DNA from: Hydractinia symbiolongicarpus
Lineage: Eukaryota; Cnidaria; Hydrozoa; Anthoathecata; Hydractiniidae
Assembly: GCF_029227915.1 (NCBI RefSeq)
Contig: NC_079885.1
Span: 28,275,001 to 28,339,000, forward strand
DNA: 64,000 nucleotides
Direction of reading: 5' to 3'
The position numbers and the translations under genes are program-made. Positions 38,550 through 52,793 of this stretch are shown in pieces (the stretch's first letter is position 1; each line of letters begins with the position of its first letter). The notes under the pieces are model-generated. The model ran no database searches and had not been told where the DNA came from. It saw nothing but the letters and a program-made list of their open reading frames with translations.

Positions 38550-41500
38550 GTTAAAAATTTAGATAAAATAAGTCATTTTTTACTGTGGGACCAATCCTAG
38601 CCGTTAGCGCGCGCTGAAGAAATAGAGACAGTTTTAAATACTACATTTCATTGACTTTCTAAAGGTATCAGTCCGTTTTAACTACAACGGTTACGTCACA
38701 TATTCGTACCAACATGTATTTAGTGATTTTTTTCCGATATTACTAAGTTGTAATGCTTTTGACAGTGAAACGATTGCCTGTGGGACTTACTTGAAGTGAT
38801 TCTGGACTGTGACCTTATTAATGTGATAGATGAGCCAATTGGATTCCAAGGAATAACATTCATCTTAATTTGACATGATTTCTGGAATTCAGCGATTACA
38901 CTCGGCCCAATGGTAGGGCTTCACTTAAAAATTTAGATAAAATAAGTCATTTTTTACTGTGGGACCAACCCTAGCCGTTAGCGCGCGCTGAAGAAATAGA
39001 GACAGTTTCAAATACTACATTTCATTGACTTTCTAAAGGTATCAGTCCGTTTGAACTACAACGGTTACGTCACATATTCGTACCAACATGTATTTAGTGA
39101 TTTTTTTCCGATATTACTAAGTTGTATTGCTTTTGACAGTGAAACGATTGCCTGTGGGACTTAATTAGAGTGATTCTGGACTGTGACCTTATTAATGTGA
39201 TAGATGAGCCAATTGAATTCCAAGGAATAACATTCTTCTTAATTTGACATGATTTCTGGAATTCAGCGATTACACTCGGCCCAATGGTAGCGCTTCACTT
39301 AAAAATTTAAATAAAATAAGTCATTTTTTGTTGTGGCACCAATCCTAGCCGTTAGCGCGCGCTGAAGAATTAAAGACAGTTTCAAATACTACATTTCATT
39401 GACTTTCTAAAGGTATCAGTCCGTTTCAACTACAACGGTTACGTCACATATCCGTACCAACATGTATTTAGTGATATTTTTCCGATATTACTAAGTTGCA
39501 TTGCTTTTGACAGTGAAACGATTGCCTGTGGGACTTAATTGAAGTGATTCTGGACTGTGACCTTATAAATGTAATAGATGAGACAATTGGATTACAAGGA
39601 ATGACATTCTTCATAATTTGACATGATTTCTGGAATTCAGCGATTACACTCGGCCCTATGGTAGCGCTTCACTTAAACATTTATATAAAATAAGTCATTT
39701 TTTTACTGTGGGACCAATCCTAGCCGTTATCGGGCGCTGAAGAAATAGAAACAGTTTTAAAAACTACATTTCAATGAGTTTCTAACGGTATAAATCCGTT
39801 TGAGTTACAACGGTTGCGTCACATATTCGTACCAACATGTATTTAGCGATAGTATTCGGATATTACAAGGATGTATCGCTTTTAACAGTAAAACGATGGA
39901 CTGTGGGACTTAATTGAACTTATTTTGGACTGTGACCTTATAAATGTGATAAGTGAGACAATTGGATTCCAAGGAATAACATTCTTCTTAATTTGACATG
40001 ATTGCTGCAATTCAGCGATTACACTCGGCCCAATGGTAGCGCTTCACTTAAAAATTTAAATAAAATAAGTCATTTTTTACTGTGGGAACAATCCTAGCCA
40101 TTAGCGCGCGCTGAAGAAATAGAGACAGTTTCAAATACTACATTTCATTGACTTTCTAAAGGTATCAGTCCGTTTCAACTACAACGGTTACGTCACATAT
40201 TCGTACCAACATGTATTTAGTGATTTTTTTCCGATATTACTAAGTTGTATTGCTTTTGACAGTGAAACGATTGCCCGTGGGACTTAATTGAAGTGATTCT
40301 GGACTGTGACCTTATTAATGTGATAGATGAGCCAATTGGATTCCAAGGAATAACATTCTTCATAATTTGAAATGATTTCTGGAATTCAGCGATTACCCTC
40401 GGCCCTATGGTAGCGCTTCACTTAAAAATTTATACAAAATAAGTCACTTTTTACGGTGGGACGAATCCTGGCCGTTAGCACGCGCTGAATATATAGGAAC
40501 AGTTTCAAAGACTACATTTCATTGACTTTCTGTCGGTATAAATCCGTTTGAGTTACAACGGTTGCGTCACATATTCGTACCAACATGTATTTAGTGATTT
40601 TTTTCCGATATTACTAAGTTGTATTGCTTTTGACAGTGAAACGATTGCCTGTGGGACTTAATTGAAGTGATTCTGGACTGTGACCTTATTAATGTGATAG
40701 ATGAGCCAATTGGATTCCAAGGAATAACATTCTTCTTAATTTGACATGATTTCTGGAATTCAGCGATTACACTCGGCCCAATGGTAGCGCTTCACTTAAA
40801 AATTTAAATCAAATAAGTCATTTTTTATTGTGGCACCAACCCTAGCCGTTAGCGCGCGCTGAAGAATTAGGGACAGTTTCAAATACTACATTTCATTGAC
40901 TTTCTAAAGGTATCAGTCCGTTTCAACTACAACGGTTACGTCACATATCCGTACCAACATGTATTTAGTGATATTTTTCCGATTATACTAAGTTGCATTG
41001 CTTTTGACAGTGAAACGATTGCCTGTGAGACTTAATTGAAGTGATTCTGGACTGTGACCTTATAAATGTAATAGATGAGACAATTGGATTACAAGGAATA
41101 ACATTCTTCATAATTTGACATGATTTCTGGAATTCAGCGATTACACTCGGCCCTATGGTAGCGCTTCACTTAAACATTTATATAAAATAAGTCATTTTTT
41201 TACTGTGGGACCAATCCTAGCCGTTATCGGGCGCTGAAGAAATAGAAACAGTTTTAAAAACTACATTTCAATGACTTTCTAACGGTATAAATCCGTTTGA
41301 GTTACAACGGTTGCGTCACATATTCGCACCAACATGTATTTAGCGATATTATTCGGATATTACTAGGATGTATCGCTTTTAACAGTAAAACGATGGACTG
41401 TGGGACTTAATTGAACTTATTTTGGACTGTGACCTTATAAATGTGATAAGTGAGACAATTGGATTCCAAGGAATAACATTCTTCTTAATTTGACATGATT

Positions 41501-42494
41501 GCTGCAATTCAGCGATTACACTCGGCCCAATGGTAACATTTCACTTAAAAATTTAGATAAAATAAGTCATTTTTTACTGTGGGACCAATCCTAGCCGTTA
41601 GCGCGCGCTGAAGAAATAGAGACAGTTTCAAATACTACATTTCATTGACTTTCTAAAGGTATCAGTCCGTTTCAACTACAACGGTTACGTCACATATTCG
41701 TACCAACATGTATTTAGTGATTTTTTTCCGATATTACTAAGTTGTATTGCTTTTGACAGTGAAACGATTGCCTGTGGGACTTAATTGAAGTGATTCTGGA
41801 CTGTGACCTTATTAATGTGATAGATGAGCCAATTGGATTCCAAGGAATAACATTCATCTTAATTTGACATGATTTCTGGAAATTCTCACGGTTACGTCAC
41901 ATATTCGTACCAACATGTATTTAGTGATTTTTTTCCGATATTACTAAGTTGTGTTGCTTTTGAAAACGATGGACTGTGGGACTTAATTGAACTTATTTTG
42001 GACTGTGATCTTATAAATGTGATAAGTGAGACAATTGGATTCCAAGGAATAACATTCTTCTTAATTTGACATGATTGCTGCAATTCAGCGATTACACTCG
42101 GCCCTATGGTAGCGCTTCACTTAAAAACTTATATAAAATAAGTCATTTTTTTACTGTGGGACCAATCCTAGCCGCTAGTGCGCGCTGAAAAAATAGAGAC
42201 AGTTTCAAATACTACATTTCATTGACTTTGTAGCGGTATCAGTCCGTTTCAACTACAACGGTTACGTCACATATTCGTACCAACATGTATTTAGTGATTT
42301 TTTTCCGATATTACTAAGTTGTATTGCTTTTGACAGTGAAACGATTGCCTGTGGGACTTAATTGATGTGATTCTGGACTGTGACCTTATGAATGTGATAA
42401 TTGAGCCAATTGGATTCCAAGGAATAACATTCTTCTTAATTTGACATGATTGCTGCAATTCAGCGATTACACTCGGCCCAATGGTAGGGCTTCA
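38550..42494 (+). repeat. 3945-bp block, second copy
   Basis: Units start at 38648, 39022, 39396, 39771, 40145, 40519, 40893, 41268, 41642 (242 bp), 41884 (335 bp) and 42219. I found no clear difference from the first copy in the parts I compared line by line, so the event is very recent or is an assembly product. Similarity at the same offset runs on to about 43.15 kb before private variants diverge. Confidence 0.9.
41884..42218 (+). repeat. Truncated unit, 335 bp form
   Basis: Copy of 37939-38273 at offset 3945. Open frames lie at 41869-42069 (plus) and 41892-42083 (minus). Confidence 0.92.
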
Positions 42495-44872
42495 GTTAAA
42501 AATTTAGATAAAATAAGTCATTTTTTACTGTGGGACCAATCCTAGCCGTTAGCGCGCGCTGAAGAAATAGAGACAGTTTTAAATACTACATTTCATTGAC
42601 TTTCTAAAGGTATCAGTCCGTTTTAACTACAACGGTTACGTCACATATTCGTACCAACATGTATTTAGTGATTTTTTTCCGATATTACTAAGTTGTAATG
42701 CTTTTGACAGTGAAACGATTGCCTGTGGGACTTACTTGAAGTGATTCTGGACTGTGACCTTATTAATGTGATAGATGAGCCAATTGGATTCCAAGGAATA
42801 ACATTCATCTTAATTTGACATGATTTCTGGAATTCAGCGATTACACTCGGCCCAATGGTAGGGCTTCACTTAAAAATTTAGATAAAATAAGTCATTTTTT
42901 ACTGTGGGACCAACCCTAGCCGTTAGCGCGCGCTGAAGAAATAGAGACAGTTTCAAATACTACATTTCATTGACTTTCTAAAGGTATCAGTCCGTTTGAA
43001 CTACAACGGTTACGTCACATATTCGTACCAACATGTATTTAGTGATTTTTTTCCGATATTACTAAGTTGTATTGCTTTTGACAGTGAAACGATTGCCTGT
43101 GGGACTTAATTAGAGTGATTCTGGACTGTGACCTTATTAATGTGTTAGATGAGCCAATTGGATTCCAAGGAATAACATTCTTCTTAATTTGACATGATTT
43201 CTGGAATTCAGCAATTACACTCGGCCCAATGGTAGCGCTTCACTTAAAAATTTAAATAAAATAAGTCATTTTTTATTGTGGCACAAATCCTAGCCGTTAG
43301 CGCGCGCTGAAGAATTAGAGACAGTTTCAAATACTACATTTCATTGACTTTCTAAAGGTATCAGTCCGTTTCAACTACAACGGTTACGTCACATATCCGT
43401 ACCAACATGTATTTAGTGATATTTTTCCGATATTACTAAGTTGCATTGCTTTTGACAGTGAAACGATTGCCTGTGGGACTTAATTGAAGTGATTCTGGAC
43501 TGTGACCTTATAAATGTAATAGATGAGACAATTGGATTACAAGGAATGACATTCTTCATAATTTGACATGATTTCTGGAATTCAGCGATTACACTCGGCC
43601 CTATGGTAGCGCTTCACTTAAACATTTATATAAAATAAGTCATTTTTTTACTGTGGGACCAATCCTAGCCGTTATCGGGCGCTGAAGAAATAGAAACAGT
43701 TTTAAAAACTACATTTCAATGAGTTTCTAACGGTATAAATCCGTTTGAGTTACAACGGTTGCGTCACATATTCGTACCAACATGTATTTAGCGATAGTAT
43801 TCGGATATTACAAGGATGTATCGCTTTTAACAGTAAAACGATGGACTGTGGGACTTAATTGAACTTATTTTGGACTGTGACCTTATAAATGTGATAAGTG
43901 AGACAATTGGATTCCAAGGAATAACATTCTTCTTAATTTGACATGATTGCTGCAATTCAGCGATTACACTCGGCCCAATGGTAGCGCTTCACTTAAAAAT
44001 TTAGATAAAATAAGTCATTTTTTACTGTGGGAACAATCCTAGCCATTAGCGCGCGCTGAAGAAATAGAGACAGTTTCAAATACTACATTTCATTGACTTT
44101 CTAAACGTATCAATCCGTTTCAACTGCAACGGTTACGTAACATAATCGTACCAACATGTATTTAGTGATTTTTTTCTGATATTAATAAGTTGTATTGCTT
44201 TTGACAGTGAAACGATTGCCTGTGGGACTTAATTGAAGTGATTCTGGACTGTGACCTTATTAATGTGATAGATGAGCCAATTGGATTCCAAGGAATAACA
44301 TTCATCTTAATTTGACATGATTTCTGGAAATTCTCACGGTTACGTCACATATTCGTACCAACATGTATTTAGTGATATTTTTCCGATATTACTAAGTTGC
44401 ATTGCTTTTGACAGTGAAACGATTGCCTGTGGGACTTACTTGAAGTGATTCTGGACTGTGACCTTATTAATGTGATAGATGAGCCAATTGGATTCCAAGG
44501 AATAACATTCATCTTAATTTGACATGATTTCTGGAAATTCTCACGGTTACGTCACATATTCGTACCAACATGTATTTAGTGATTTTTTTCCGATATTACT
44601 AAGTTGTATTGCTTTTGAAAACGATGGACTGTGGGACTTAATTGAACTTATTTTGGACTGTGACCTTATAAATGTGATAAGTGAGACAATTGGATTCCAA
44701 GGAATAACATTCTTCTTAATTTGATATGATTGCTGCAATTCAGCGATTACACTCGGCCCTATGGTAGCGCTTCACTTAAAAATTTAGATAAAATAAGTCA
44801 TTTTTTACTGTGGGACCAACCCTAGCCGTTAGCGCGCGCTGAAGAAATAGAGACAGTTTCAAATACTACATT
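42495..44872 (+). repeat. Higher-order repeat, 1906-bp variant, with entry unit
   Basis: Unit 42593 links from the previous block. Units 42967, 43341, 43716, 44090 (242 bp), 44332 (207 bp) and 44539 (334 bp) follow the order of the 2280-bp repeat but lack one 374-bp unit. Unit 44090 starts with the AAACG marker of 28475 and ends at the truncation junction of 28849, so two units have fused in register. Private changes include GTGTTAGATG (43142), GGTTACGTAACATAATCG (44131) and ATATTAATAAG (44179). Confidence 0.87.
44332..44872 (+). repeat. Pair of truncated units, 207 + 334 bp
   Basis: Same form as 29091-29631. Open frames lie at 44524-44724 (plus) and 44547-44738 (minus). Confidence 0.92.
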
Positions 44873-47152
44873 TCATTGACTTTCTAAAGGTATCAGTCCG
44901 TTTGAACTACAACGGTTACGTCACATATTCGTACCAACATGTATTTAGTGATTTTTTTCCGATATTACTAAGTTGTATTGCTTTTGACAGTGAAACGATT
45001 GCCTGTGGGACTTAATTAGAGTGATTCTGGACTGTGACCTTATTAATGTGATAGATGAGCCAATTGGATTCCAAGGAATAACATTCTTCTTAATTTGACA
45101 TGATTTCTGGAATTCAGCGATTACACTCGGCCCAATGGTAGCGCTTCACTTAAAAATTTAAATAAAATAAGTCATTTTTTATTGTGGCACCAATCCTAGC
45201 CGTTAGCGCGCGCTGAAGAATTAGAGACAGTTTCAAATACTACATTTCATTGACTTTCTAAAGGTATCAGTCCGTTTCAACTACAACGGTTACGTCACAT
45301 ATCCGTACCAACATGTATTTAGTGATATTTTTCCGATATTACTAAGTTGCATTGCTTTTGACAGTGAAACGATTGCCTGTGGGACTTAATTGAAGTGATT
45401 CTGGACTGTGACCTTATAAATGTAATAGATGAGACAATTGGATTACAAGGAATGACATTCTTCATAATTTGACATGATTTCTGGAATTCAGCGATTACAC
45501 TCGGCCCTATGGTAGCGCTTCACTTAAACATTTATATAAAATAAGTCATTTTTTTACTGTGGGACCAATCCTAGCCGTTATCGGGCGCTGAAGAAATAGA
45601 AACAGTTTTAAAAACTACATTTCAATGAGTTTCTAACGGTATAAATCCGTTTGAGTTACAACGGTGGCGTCACATATTCGTACCAACATGTATTTAGCGA
45701 TAGTATTCGGATATTACAAGGATGTATCGCTTTTAACAGTAAAACGATGGACTGTGGGACTTAATTGAACTTATTTTGGACTGTGACCTTATAAATGTGA
45801 TAAGTGAGACAATTGGATTCCAAGGAATAACATTCTTCTTAATTTGACATGATTGCTGCAATTCAGCGATTACACTCGGCCCAATGGTAGCGCTTCACTT
45901 AAAAATTTAGATAAAATAAGTCATTTTTTACTGTGGGAACAATCCTAGCCATTAGCGCGCGCTGAAGAAATAGAGACAGTTTCAAATACTACATTTCATT
46001 GACTTTCTAAACGTATCAGTCCGTTTCAACTGCAACGGTTACGTCACATAATCGTACCAACATGTATTTAGTGATTTTTTTCCGATATTACTAAGTTGTA
46101 TTGCTTTTGACAGTGAAACGATTGCCTGTGGGACTTAATTGAAGTGATTCTGGACTGTGACCTTATGAATGTGATAGATGAGCCAATTGGATTCCAAGGA
46201 ATAACATTCTTCTTAATTTGACATGATTTCTGGAATTCAGCGATTACACTCGGTCCAATGGTAGCGCCTCACTTAAAAATTTTCATAAAATAAGTCCTTT
46301 TTTACTGTGGGACCAATCCTAGCCGTTAGTGCGCGCTGAAGAAATAGAGACAGTTTCAAATACTACATTTCATTGACTTTCTAACGGTATCAGTCCATTT
46401 CAACTACAACGGTTACGTCACATATTCGTACCAACATGTATTTAGTGATTTTTTTCCGATATTACTAAGTTGTATTGCTTTTGACAGTGAAACGATTGCC
46501 TGTGGGACTTACTTGAAGTGATTCTGGACTGTGACCTTATTAATGTGATAGATGAGCCAATTGGATTCCAAGGAATAACATTCATCTTAATTTGACATGA
46601 TTTCTGGAAATTCTCACGGTTACGTCACATATTCGTACCAACATGTATTTAGTGATATTTTTCCGATATTACTAAGTTGCATTGCTTTTGACAGTGAAAC
46701 GATTGCCTGTGGGACTTACTTGAAGTGATTCTGGACTGTGACCTTATTAATGTGATAGATGAGCCAATTGGATTCCAAGGAATAACATTCATCTGAATTT
46801 GACATGATTTCTGGAAATTCTCATGGTTACTTCACATATTCGTACCAACATGTATTTAGTGATTTTTTTCCGATATTACTAAGTTGTATTGCTTTTGAAA
46901 ACGATGGACTGTGGGACTTAATTGAACTTATCTTGGACTGTGACCTTATAAATGTGATAAGTGAGAAAATTGGATTCCAAGGAATAACATTCTTCTTAAT
47001 TTGATATGATTGCTGCAATTCAGCGATTACACTCGGCCCTATGGTAGCGCTTCACTTAAAAATTTATACAAAATAAGTCACTTTTTACGGTGGGACGAAT
47101 CCTGGCCGTTAGCACGCGCTGAATAAATAGGAACAGTTTCAAAGACTACATT
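44873..47152 (+). repeat. 2280-bp higher-order repeat, third copy
   Basis: Units start at 44873, 45247, 45622, 45996, 46370 (242 bp), 46612 (207 bp) and 46819 (334 bp), matching 29632-31911 at offset 15241. The class II unit 45622 has GGTGGCGTCAC in its conserved block, a marker also seen at 48274 and 53169, which traces later duplications. Confidence 0.9.
46612..47152 (+). repeat. Pair of truncated units, 207 + 334 bp, with private changes
   Basis: As at 29091, but the second unit has TCATGGTTACTTCAC in place of TCACGGTTACGTCAC, TTATCTTGG, and GAGAAAATTGG. Its conserved block is thus the most damaged of the truncated set. The open frames (46804-47004 plus, 46827-47018 minus) carry amino-acid changes from these substitutions without any sign of coding constraint. 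Confidence 0.92.
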
Positions 47153-47569
47153 TCATTGACTTTCTGTCGGTATAAATCCGTTTGAGTTACAACGGTTGCG
47201 TCACATATTCGTACCAACATGTATTTAGTGATTTTTTTCCGATATTACTAAGTTGTATTGCTTTTGACAGTGAAACGATTGCCTGTGGGACTTAATTGAA
47301 GTGATTCTGGACTGTGACCTTATTAATGTGATAGATGAGCCAATTGGATTCCAAGGAACAACATTCTTCTTAATTTGACATGATTTCTGGAATTCAGCGA
47401 TTACACTCGGCCCAATGGTAGCGCTTCACTTAAAAATTTAGATAAAATAAGTCATTTTTTATTGTGGCACCAATCCTAGCCGTTAGCGCGCGCTGAAGAA
47501 TTAGAGACAGTTTCAAATACTACATTTTATTGACTTTCTAAAGGTATCAGTCCGTTTCAACTACAACGG

Positions 47570-50500
47570 TTACGTCACATATTCGTACCAACATGTATTT
47601 AGTGATATTTTTCCGATATTACTAAGTTGCATTGCTTTTGACAGTGAAAAGATTGCCTGTGGGACTTAATTGAAGTGATTCCGGACTGTGACCTTAATGT
47701 AATAGATGAGACAATTGGATTACAAGGAATAACATTCTTTATAATTTGACATAATTTCTGGAATTCAGCGATTACACTCGGCCCTATGGTAGCGCTTCAC
47801 TTAAACATTTATATAAAATAAGTCATTTTTTCACTGTGGGACCAATCCTAGCCGTTATCGGGCGCTGAAGAAATAGAGACAGTTTCAAAAACTACATTTC
47901 ATTGACTTTCTAACGGTGTCAATTCGCTTAACTTACAACGGTTGCGTCACGTATTCGTACCAACATGTATTTAGTGATTCTTTTCCGATATTACTAAGTT
48001 GTATTGCTTTTGACAGTGAAACGATTGCCTGTGGGACTTAATTGAAGTGATTCTGGACTGTGACCTTATTAATGTGATAGATGAGCCAATTGGATTCCAA
48101 GGAATAACATTCCTCTTAATTTGACATGATTTCTGGAATTCAGCGATTACACTCGGCCCAATGGTAGCGCTTCACTTAAACATTTATATAAAATAAGTCA
48201 TTTTTTTACTGTGGGACCAATCCTAGCCGTTATCGGGCGCTGAAGAAATAGAAACAGTTTTAAAAACTACATTTCAATGAGTTTCTAACGGTATAAATCC
48301 GTTTGAGTTACAACGGTGGCGTCACATATTCGTACCAACATGTATTTAGCGATAGTATTCGGATATTACAAGGATGTATCGCTTTTAACAGTAAAACGAT
48401 GGACTGTGGGACTTAATTGAACTTATTTTGGACTGTGACCTTATAAATGTGATAAGTGAGACAATTGGATTCCAAGGAATAACATTCTTCTTAATTTGAC
48501 ATGATTGCTGCAATTCAGCGATTACACTCGGCCCAATGGTAGCGCTTCACTTAAAAATTTAGATAAAATAAGTCATTTTTTACTGTGGGAACAATCCTAG
48601 CCATTAGCGCGCGCTGAAGAAATAGAGACAGTTTCAAATACTACATTTCATTGACTTTCTAAACGTATCAGTCCGTTTCAACTGCAACGGTTACGTCACA
48701 TAATCGTACCAACATGTATTTAGTGATTTTTTTCCGATATTACTAAGTTGTATTGCTTTTGACAGTGAAACGATTGCCTGTGGGACTTAATTGAAGTGAT
48801 TCTGGACTGTGACCTTATGAATGTGATAGATGAGCCAATTGGATTCCAAGGAATAACATTCTTCTTAATTTGACATGATTTCTGGAATTCAGCGATTACA
48901 CTCGGTCCAATGGTAGCGCCTCACTTAAAAATTTTCATAAAATAAGTCCTTTTTTACTGTGGGACCAATCCTAGCCGTTAGTGCGCGCTGAAGAAATAGA
49001 GACAGTTTCAAATACTACATTTCATTGACTTTCTAACGGTATCAGTCAATTTCAACTACAACGGTTACGTCACATATTCGTACCAACATGTATTTAGTGA
49101 TTTTTTTCCGATATTACTAAGTTGTATTGCTTTTGACAGTGAAACGATTGCCTGTGGGACTTACTTGAAGTGATTCTGGACTGTGACCTTATTAATGTGA
49201 TAGATGAGCCAATTGGATTCCAAGGAATAACATTCATCTTAATTTGACATGATTTCTGGAAATTCTCACGGTTACGTCACATATTCGTACCAACATGTAT
49301 TTAGTGATATTTTTCCGATATTACTAAGTTGCATTGCTTTTGACAGTGAAACGATTGCCTGTGGGACTTACTTGAAGTGATTCTGGACTGTGACCTTATT
49401 AATGTGATAGATGAGCCAATTGGATTCCAAGGAATAACATTCATCTTAATTTGACATGATTTCTGGAAATTCTCACGGTTACGTCACATATTCGTACCAA
49501 CATGTATTTAGTGATTTTTTTCCGATATTACTAAGTTGTATTGCTTTTGAAAACGATGGACTGTGGGACTTAATTGAACTTATTTTGGACTGTGACCTTA
49601 TAAATGTGATAAGTGAGACAATTGGATTCCAAGGAATAACATTCTTCTTAATTTGATATGATTGCTGCAATTCAGCGATTACACTCGGCCCTATGGTAGC
49701 GCTTCACTTAAAAATTTATACAAAATAAGTCACTTTTTACGGTGGGACGAATCCTGGCCGTTAGCACGCGCTGAATAAATAGGAACAGTTTCAAAGACTA
49801 CATTTCATTGACTTTCTGTCGGTATAAATCCGTTTGAGTTACAACGGTTGCGTTACATATTCGTACCAACATGTATTTAGTGATTTTTTTCCGATATTAC
49901 TAAGTTGTATTGCTTTTGACAGTGAAACGATTGCCTGTGGGACTTAATTGAAGTGATTCTGGACTGTGACCTTATTAATGTGATAGATGAGCCATTTGGA
50001 TTCCAAGGAATAACATTCTTCTTAATTTGACATGATTTCTGGAATTCAGCGATTACACTCGGCCCAATGGTAGCGCTTCACTTAACAATTTAGATAAAAT
50101 AAGTCATTTTTTATTGTGGCACCAATCCTAGCCGTTAGCGCGCGCTGAAGAATTAGAGACAGTTTCAAATACTACATTTTATTGACTTTCTAAAGGTATC
50201 AGTCCGTTTCAACTACAACGGTTACGTCACATATCCGTACCAACATGTATTTAGTGATATTTTTCCGATATTACTAAGTTGCATTGCTTTTGACAGTGAA
50301 AAGATTGCCTGTGGGACTTAATTGAAGTGATTCCGGACTGTGACCTTAATGTAATAGATGAGACAATTGGATTACAAGGAATAACATTCTTTATAATTTG
50401 ACATAATTTCTGGAATTCAGCGATTACACTCGGCCCTATGGTAGCGCTTCACTTAAACATTTATATAAAATAAGTCATTTTTTCACTGTGGGACCAATCC

Positions 50501-52464
50501 TAGCCGTTATCGGGCGCTGAAGAAATAGAGACACTTTCAAAAACTACATTTCATTGACTTTCTAACGGTGTCAATTTGCTTAACTTACAACGGTTGCGTC
50601 ACGTATTCGTACCAACATGTATTTAGTGATTCTTTTCCGATATTACTAAGTTGTATTGCTTTTGACAGTGAAACGATTGCCTGTGGGACTTAATTGAAGT
50701 GATTCTGGACTGTGATCTTATTAATGTGATAGATGAGCCAATTGGATTCCAAGGAATAACATTCCTCTTAATTTGACATGATTTCTGGAATTCAGCGATT
50801 ACACTCGGCCCAATGGTAGCGCTTCACTTAAAAATTTAGATAAAATAAGTCATTTTTTATTGTGGGACCAATCCTAGCCGTTAGCGCGCGCTGAAGAATT
50901 AGAGACAGTTTCAAATACTACATTTCATTGATTTTATAAAGGTATCAGTCCGTTTCAACTACAACGGTTACGTCACATATCCGTACCAACATGTATTTAG
51001 TGATATTTTTCCGATATTACTAAGTTGCATTGCTTTTGACAGTGAAACGATTGCCTGTGGGACTTAGTTGAAGTGATTCTGGACTGTGACCTTATAAATG
51101 TAATAGATGAGACAATTGGATTACAAGGAATAACATTCTTCAGAATTTGACATGATTTCGTGAATTCAGCGATTACACTCGGCCCTATGGTAGCGCTTCA
51201 CTTAAAACTTTATATAAAATAAGTCATTTTTTTTACTGTGGGACCAATCCTAGCCGTTATCGGGCGCTGAAAAAATAGAGACAGTTTTAAAAACTACATT
51301 TCCATGACTTTCTAACGGTATAAATCCGTTTGAGTTACAACGGTTGCGTCACATATTCGTACCAACATGTATTTAGCGATAGTATTCGGATATTACTAGA
51401 ATGTATCGCTTTTAACAGTAAAACGATTGGCTGTGGGACTTAATTGAACTTATTTTGGACTGTGACCTTATAAATGTGATAAGTGAGACAATTGGACCCA
51501 AGAAATAACATTCTTCTTACCTTGACATGATTGCTGAAATTTACCGATTTCACTGGGCGCTGTGGTAGCGCTTCACTTAAAACTTTTTATAAAATAATTA
51601 CTTTTTTACTGTTGGACAAATCCTAGCCGTTAGGGCGCGCTGAAGAAATGGAGACAGTTTCAAAAACTACATTTCATTGACTTTCTAACGGTGTCAATCC
51701 GCTTAACTTACAACGGTTGCGTCACGTATTCGTACCAACATGTATTTTGTGATTCTTTTCCGATATTACTAAGTTGTATTGCTTTTGACAGTGAAACGCT
51801 TGACTGTGGGTCTTAATTAAAGTGATTCTGTACTGTGACCTTATAAATGTAATAAATGAGCCAATTGGACTCCAAGGAAGAACATTCTTCTTAATTTGAC
51901 ATGATTGCTGGAATTCAGCGATTACACTCGGCCCTATGGTAGCGCTTCACTTAAACATTTATATAAAGTAAGTCATTTTTTTACTGTGGGACCAATCCTA
52001 GCCGTTATCGGGCGCTGAAAAAATAGAAACAGTTTTAAAAACTACATTTCAATGACTTTCAAACGGTATAAATCCGTCTGAGTTACAACGGTTGCGTCAC
52101 ATATTCGTACCAACATGTATTTAGCGATAGTATTCGGATATTACTAGGATGTATCGCTTTTAACAGTAAAACGATTGGCTGTGGGACTTAATTGAACTTA
52201 TTTTGGACTGTGACCTTATAAATGTGATAAGTGAGACAATTGGACCCAAGAAATAACATTCTTCTTACCTTGACATGATTGCTGGAATTTACCGATTTCA
52301 CTGGGCGCTGTGGTAGCGCTTCACTTAAAGATTTTTATAAAAGAATTACTTTTTTACTGTTGGACAAATCCTAGCCGTTAGTGCGCGCTGAAGAAATGGA
52401 GACAGTTTCAAAAACTACATTTCATTGACTTTCTAACGGTGTCAATCCGCTTAACTTACAACGG
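47570..52464 (+). repeat. 4895-bp block, first copy
   Basis: Units after the join: 47899, 48274, 48648, 49022, 49264, 49471, 49805, 50179, 50551, 50925, 51301, 51674 and 52049, ending in the head of 52422. It overlaps the second copy of the 2652-bp duplication, which must therefore be older. The part from 50925 to 52421 introduces full class II (51301, 52049) and class III (51674) units. Confidence 0.9.
49264..49804 (+). repeat. Pair of truncated units, 207 + 334 bp
   Basis: Same form as 29091-29631, without the damage seen at 46819. Open frames lie at 49456-49656 (plus) and 49479-49670 (minus). Confidence 0.92.
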
Positions 52465-52793
52465 TTGCGTCACATATTCGTACCAACATGTATTTAGTGA
52501 TATTTTTCCGATATTACTAAGTTGCATTGCTTTTGACAGTGAAAAGATTGCCTGTGGGACTTAATTGAAGTGATTCCGGACTGTGACCTTAATGTAATAG
52601 ATGAGACAATTGGATTACAAGGAATAACATTCTTTATAATTTGACATAATTTCTGGAATTCAGCGATTACACTCGGCCCTATGGTAGCGCTTCACTTAAA
52701 CATTTATATAAAATAAGTCATTTTTTCACTGTGGGACCAATCCTAGCCGTTATCGGGCGCTGAAGAAATAGAGACAGTTTCAAAAACTACATT
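52422..52793 (+). repeat. Chimeric class III/IV unit at the 4895-bp join
   Basis: The unit opens as class III (GGTGTCAATCCGCTTAAC) and changes at the conserved block to ACATATTCG, then GTGATATTTTTCC and the three-base-short class IV tail seen at 47527. The changeover falls in the shared ACGGTTGCGTCAC/ACGGTTACGTCAC region, so the duplication joined two units in register through the most conserved stretch. Confidence 0.87.

Larger units (their letters stand above)
45530..50833 (+). repeat. 2652-bp block in two tandem copies
   Basis: Units 45622, 45996, 46370, 46612, 46819, 47153, 47527 and 47899 recur as 48274, 48648, 49022, 49264, 49471, 49805, 50179 and 50551 at offset 2652. The join lies near 48181 in GCGCTTCACTTAAACATTTA. 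Copies are about 45530-48181 and 48182-50833. The second copy has private changes such as AGTCAATTTCAAC (49048), GCGTTACATATTCG (49852) and GAGCCATTTGG. Confidence 0.88.
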
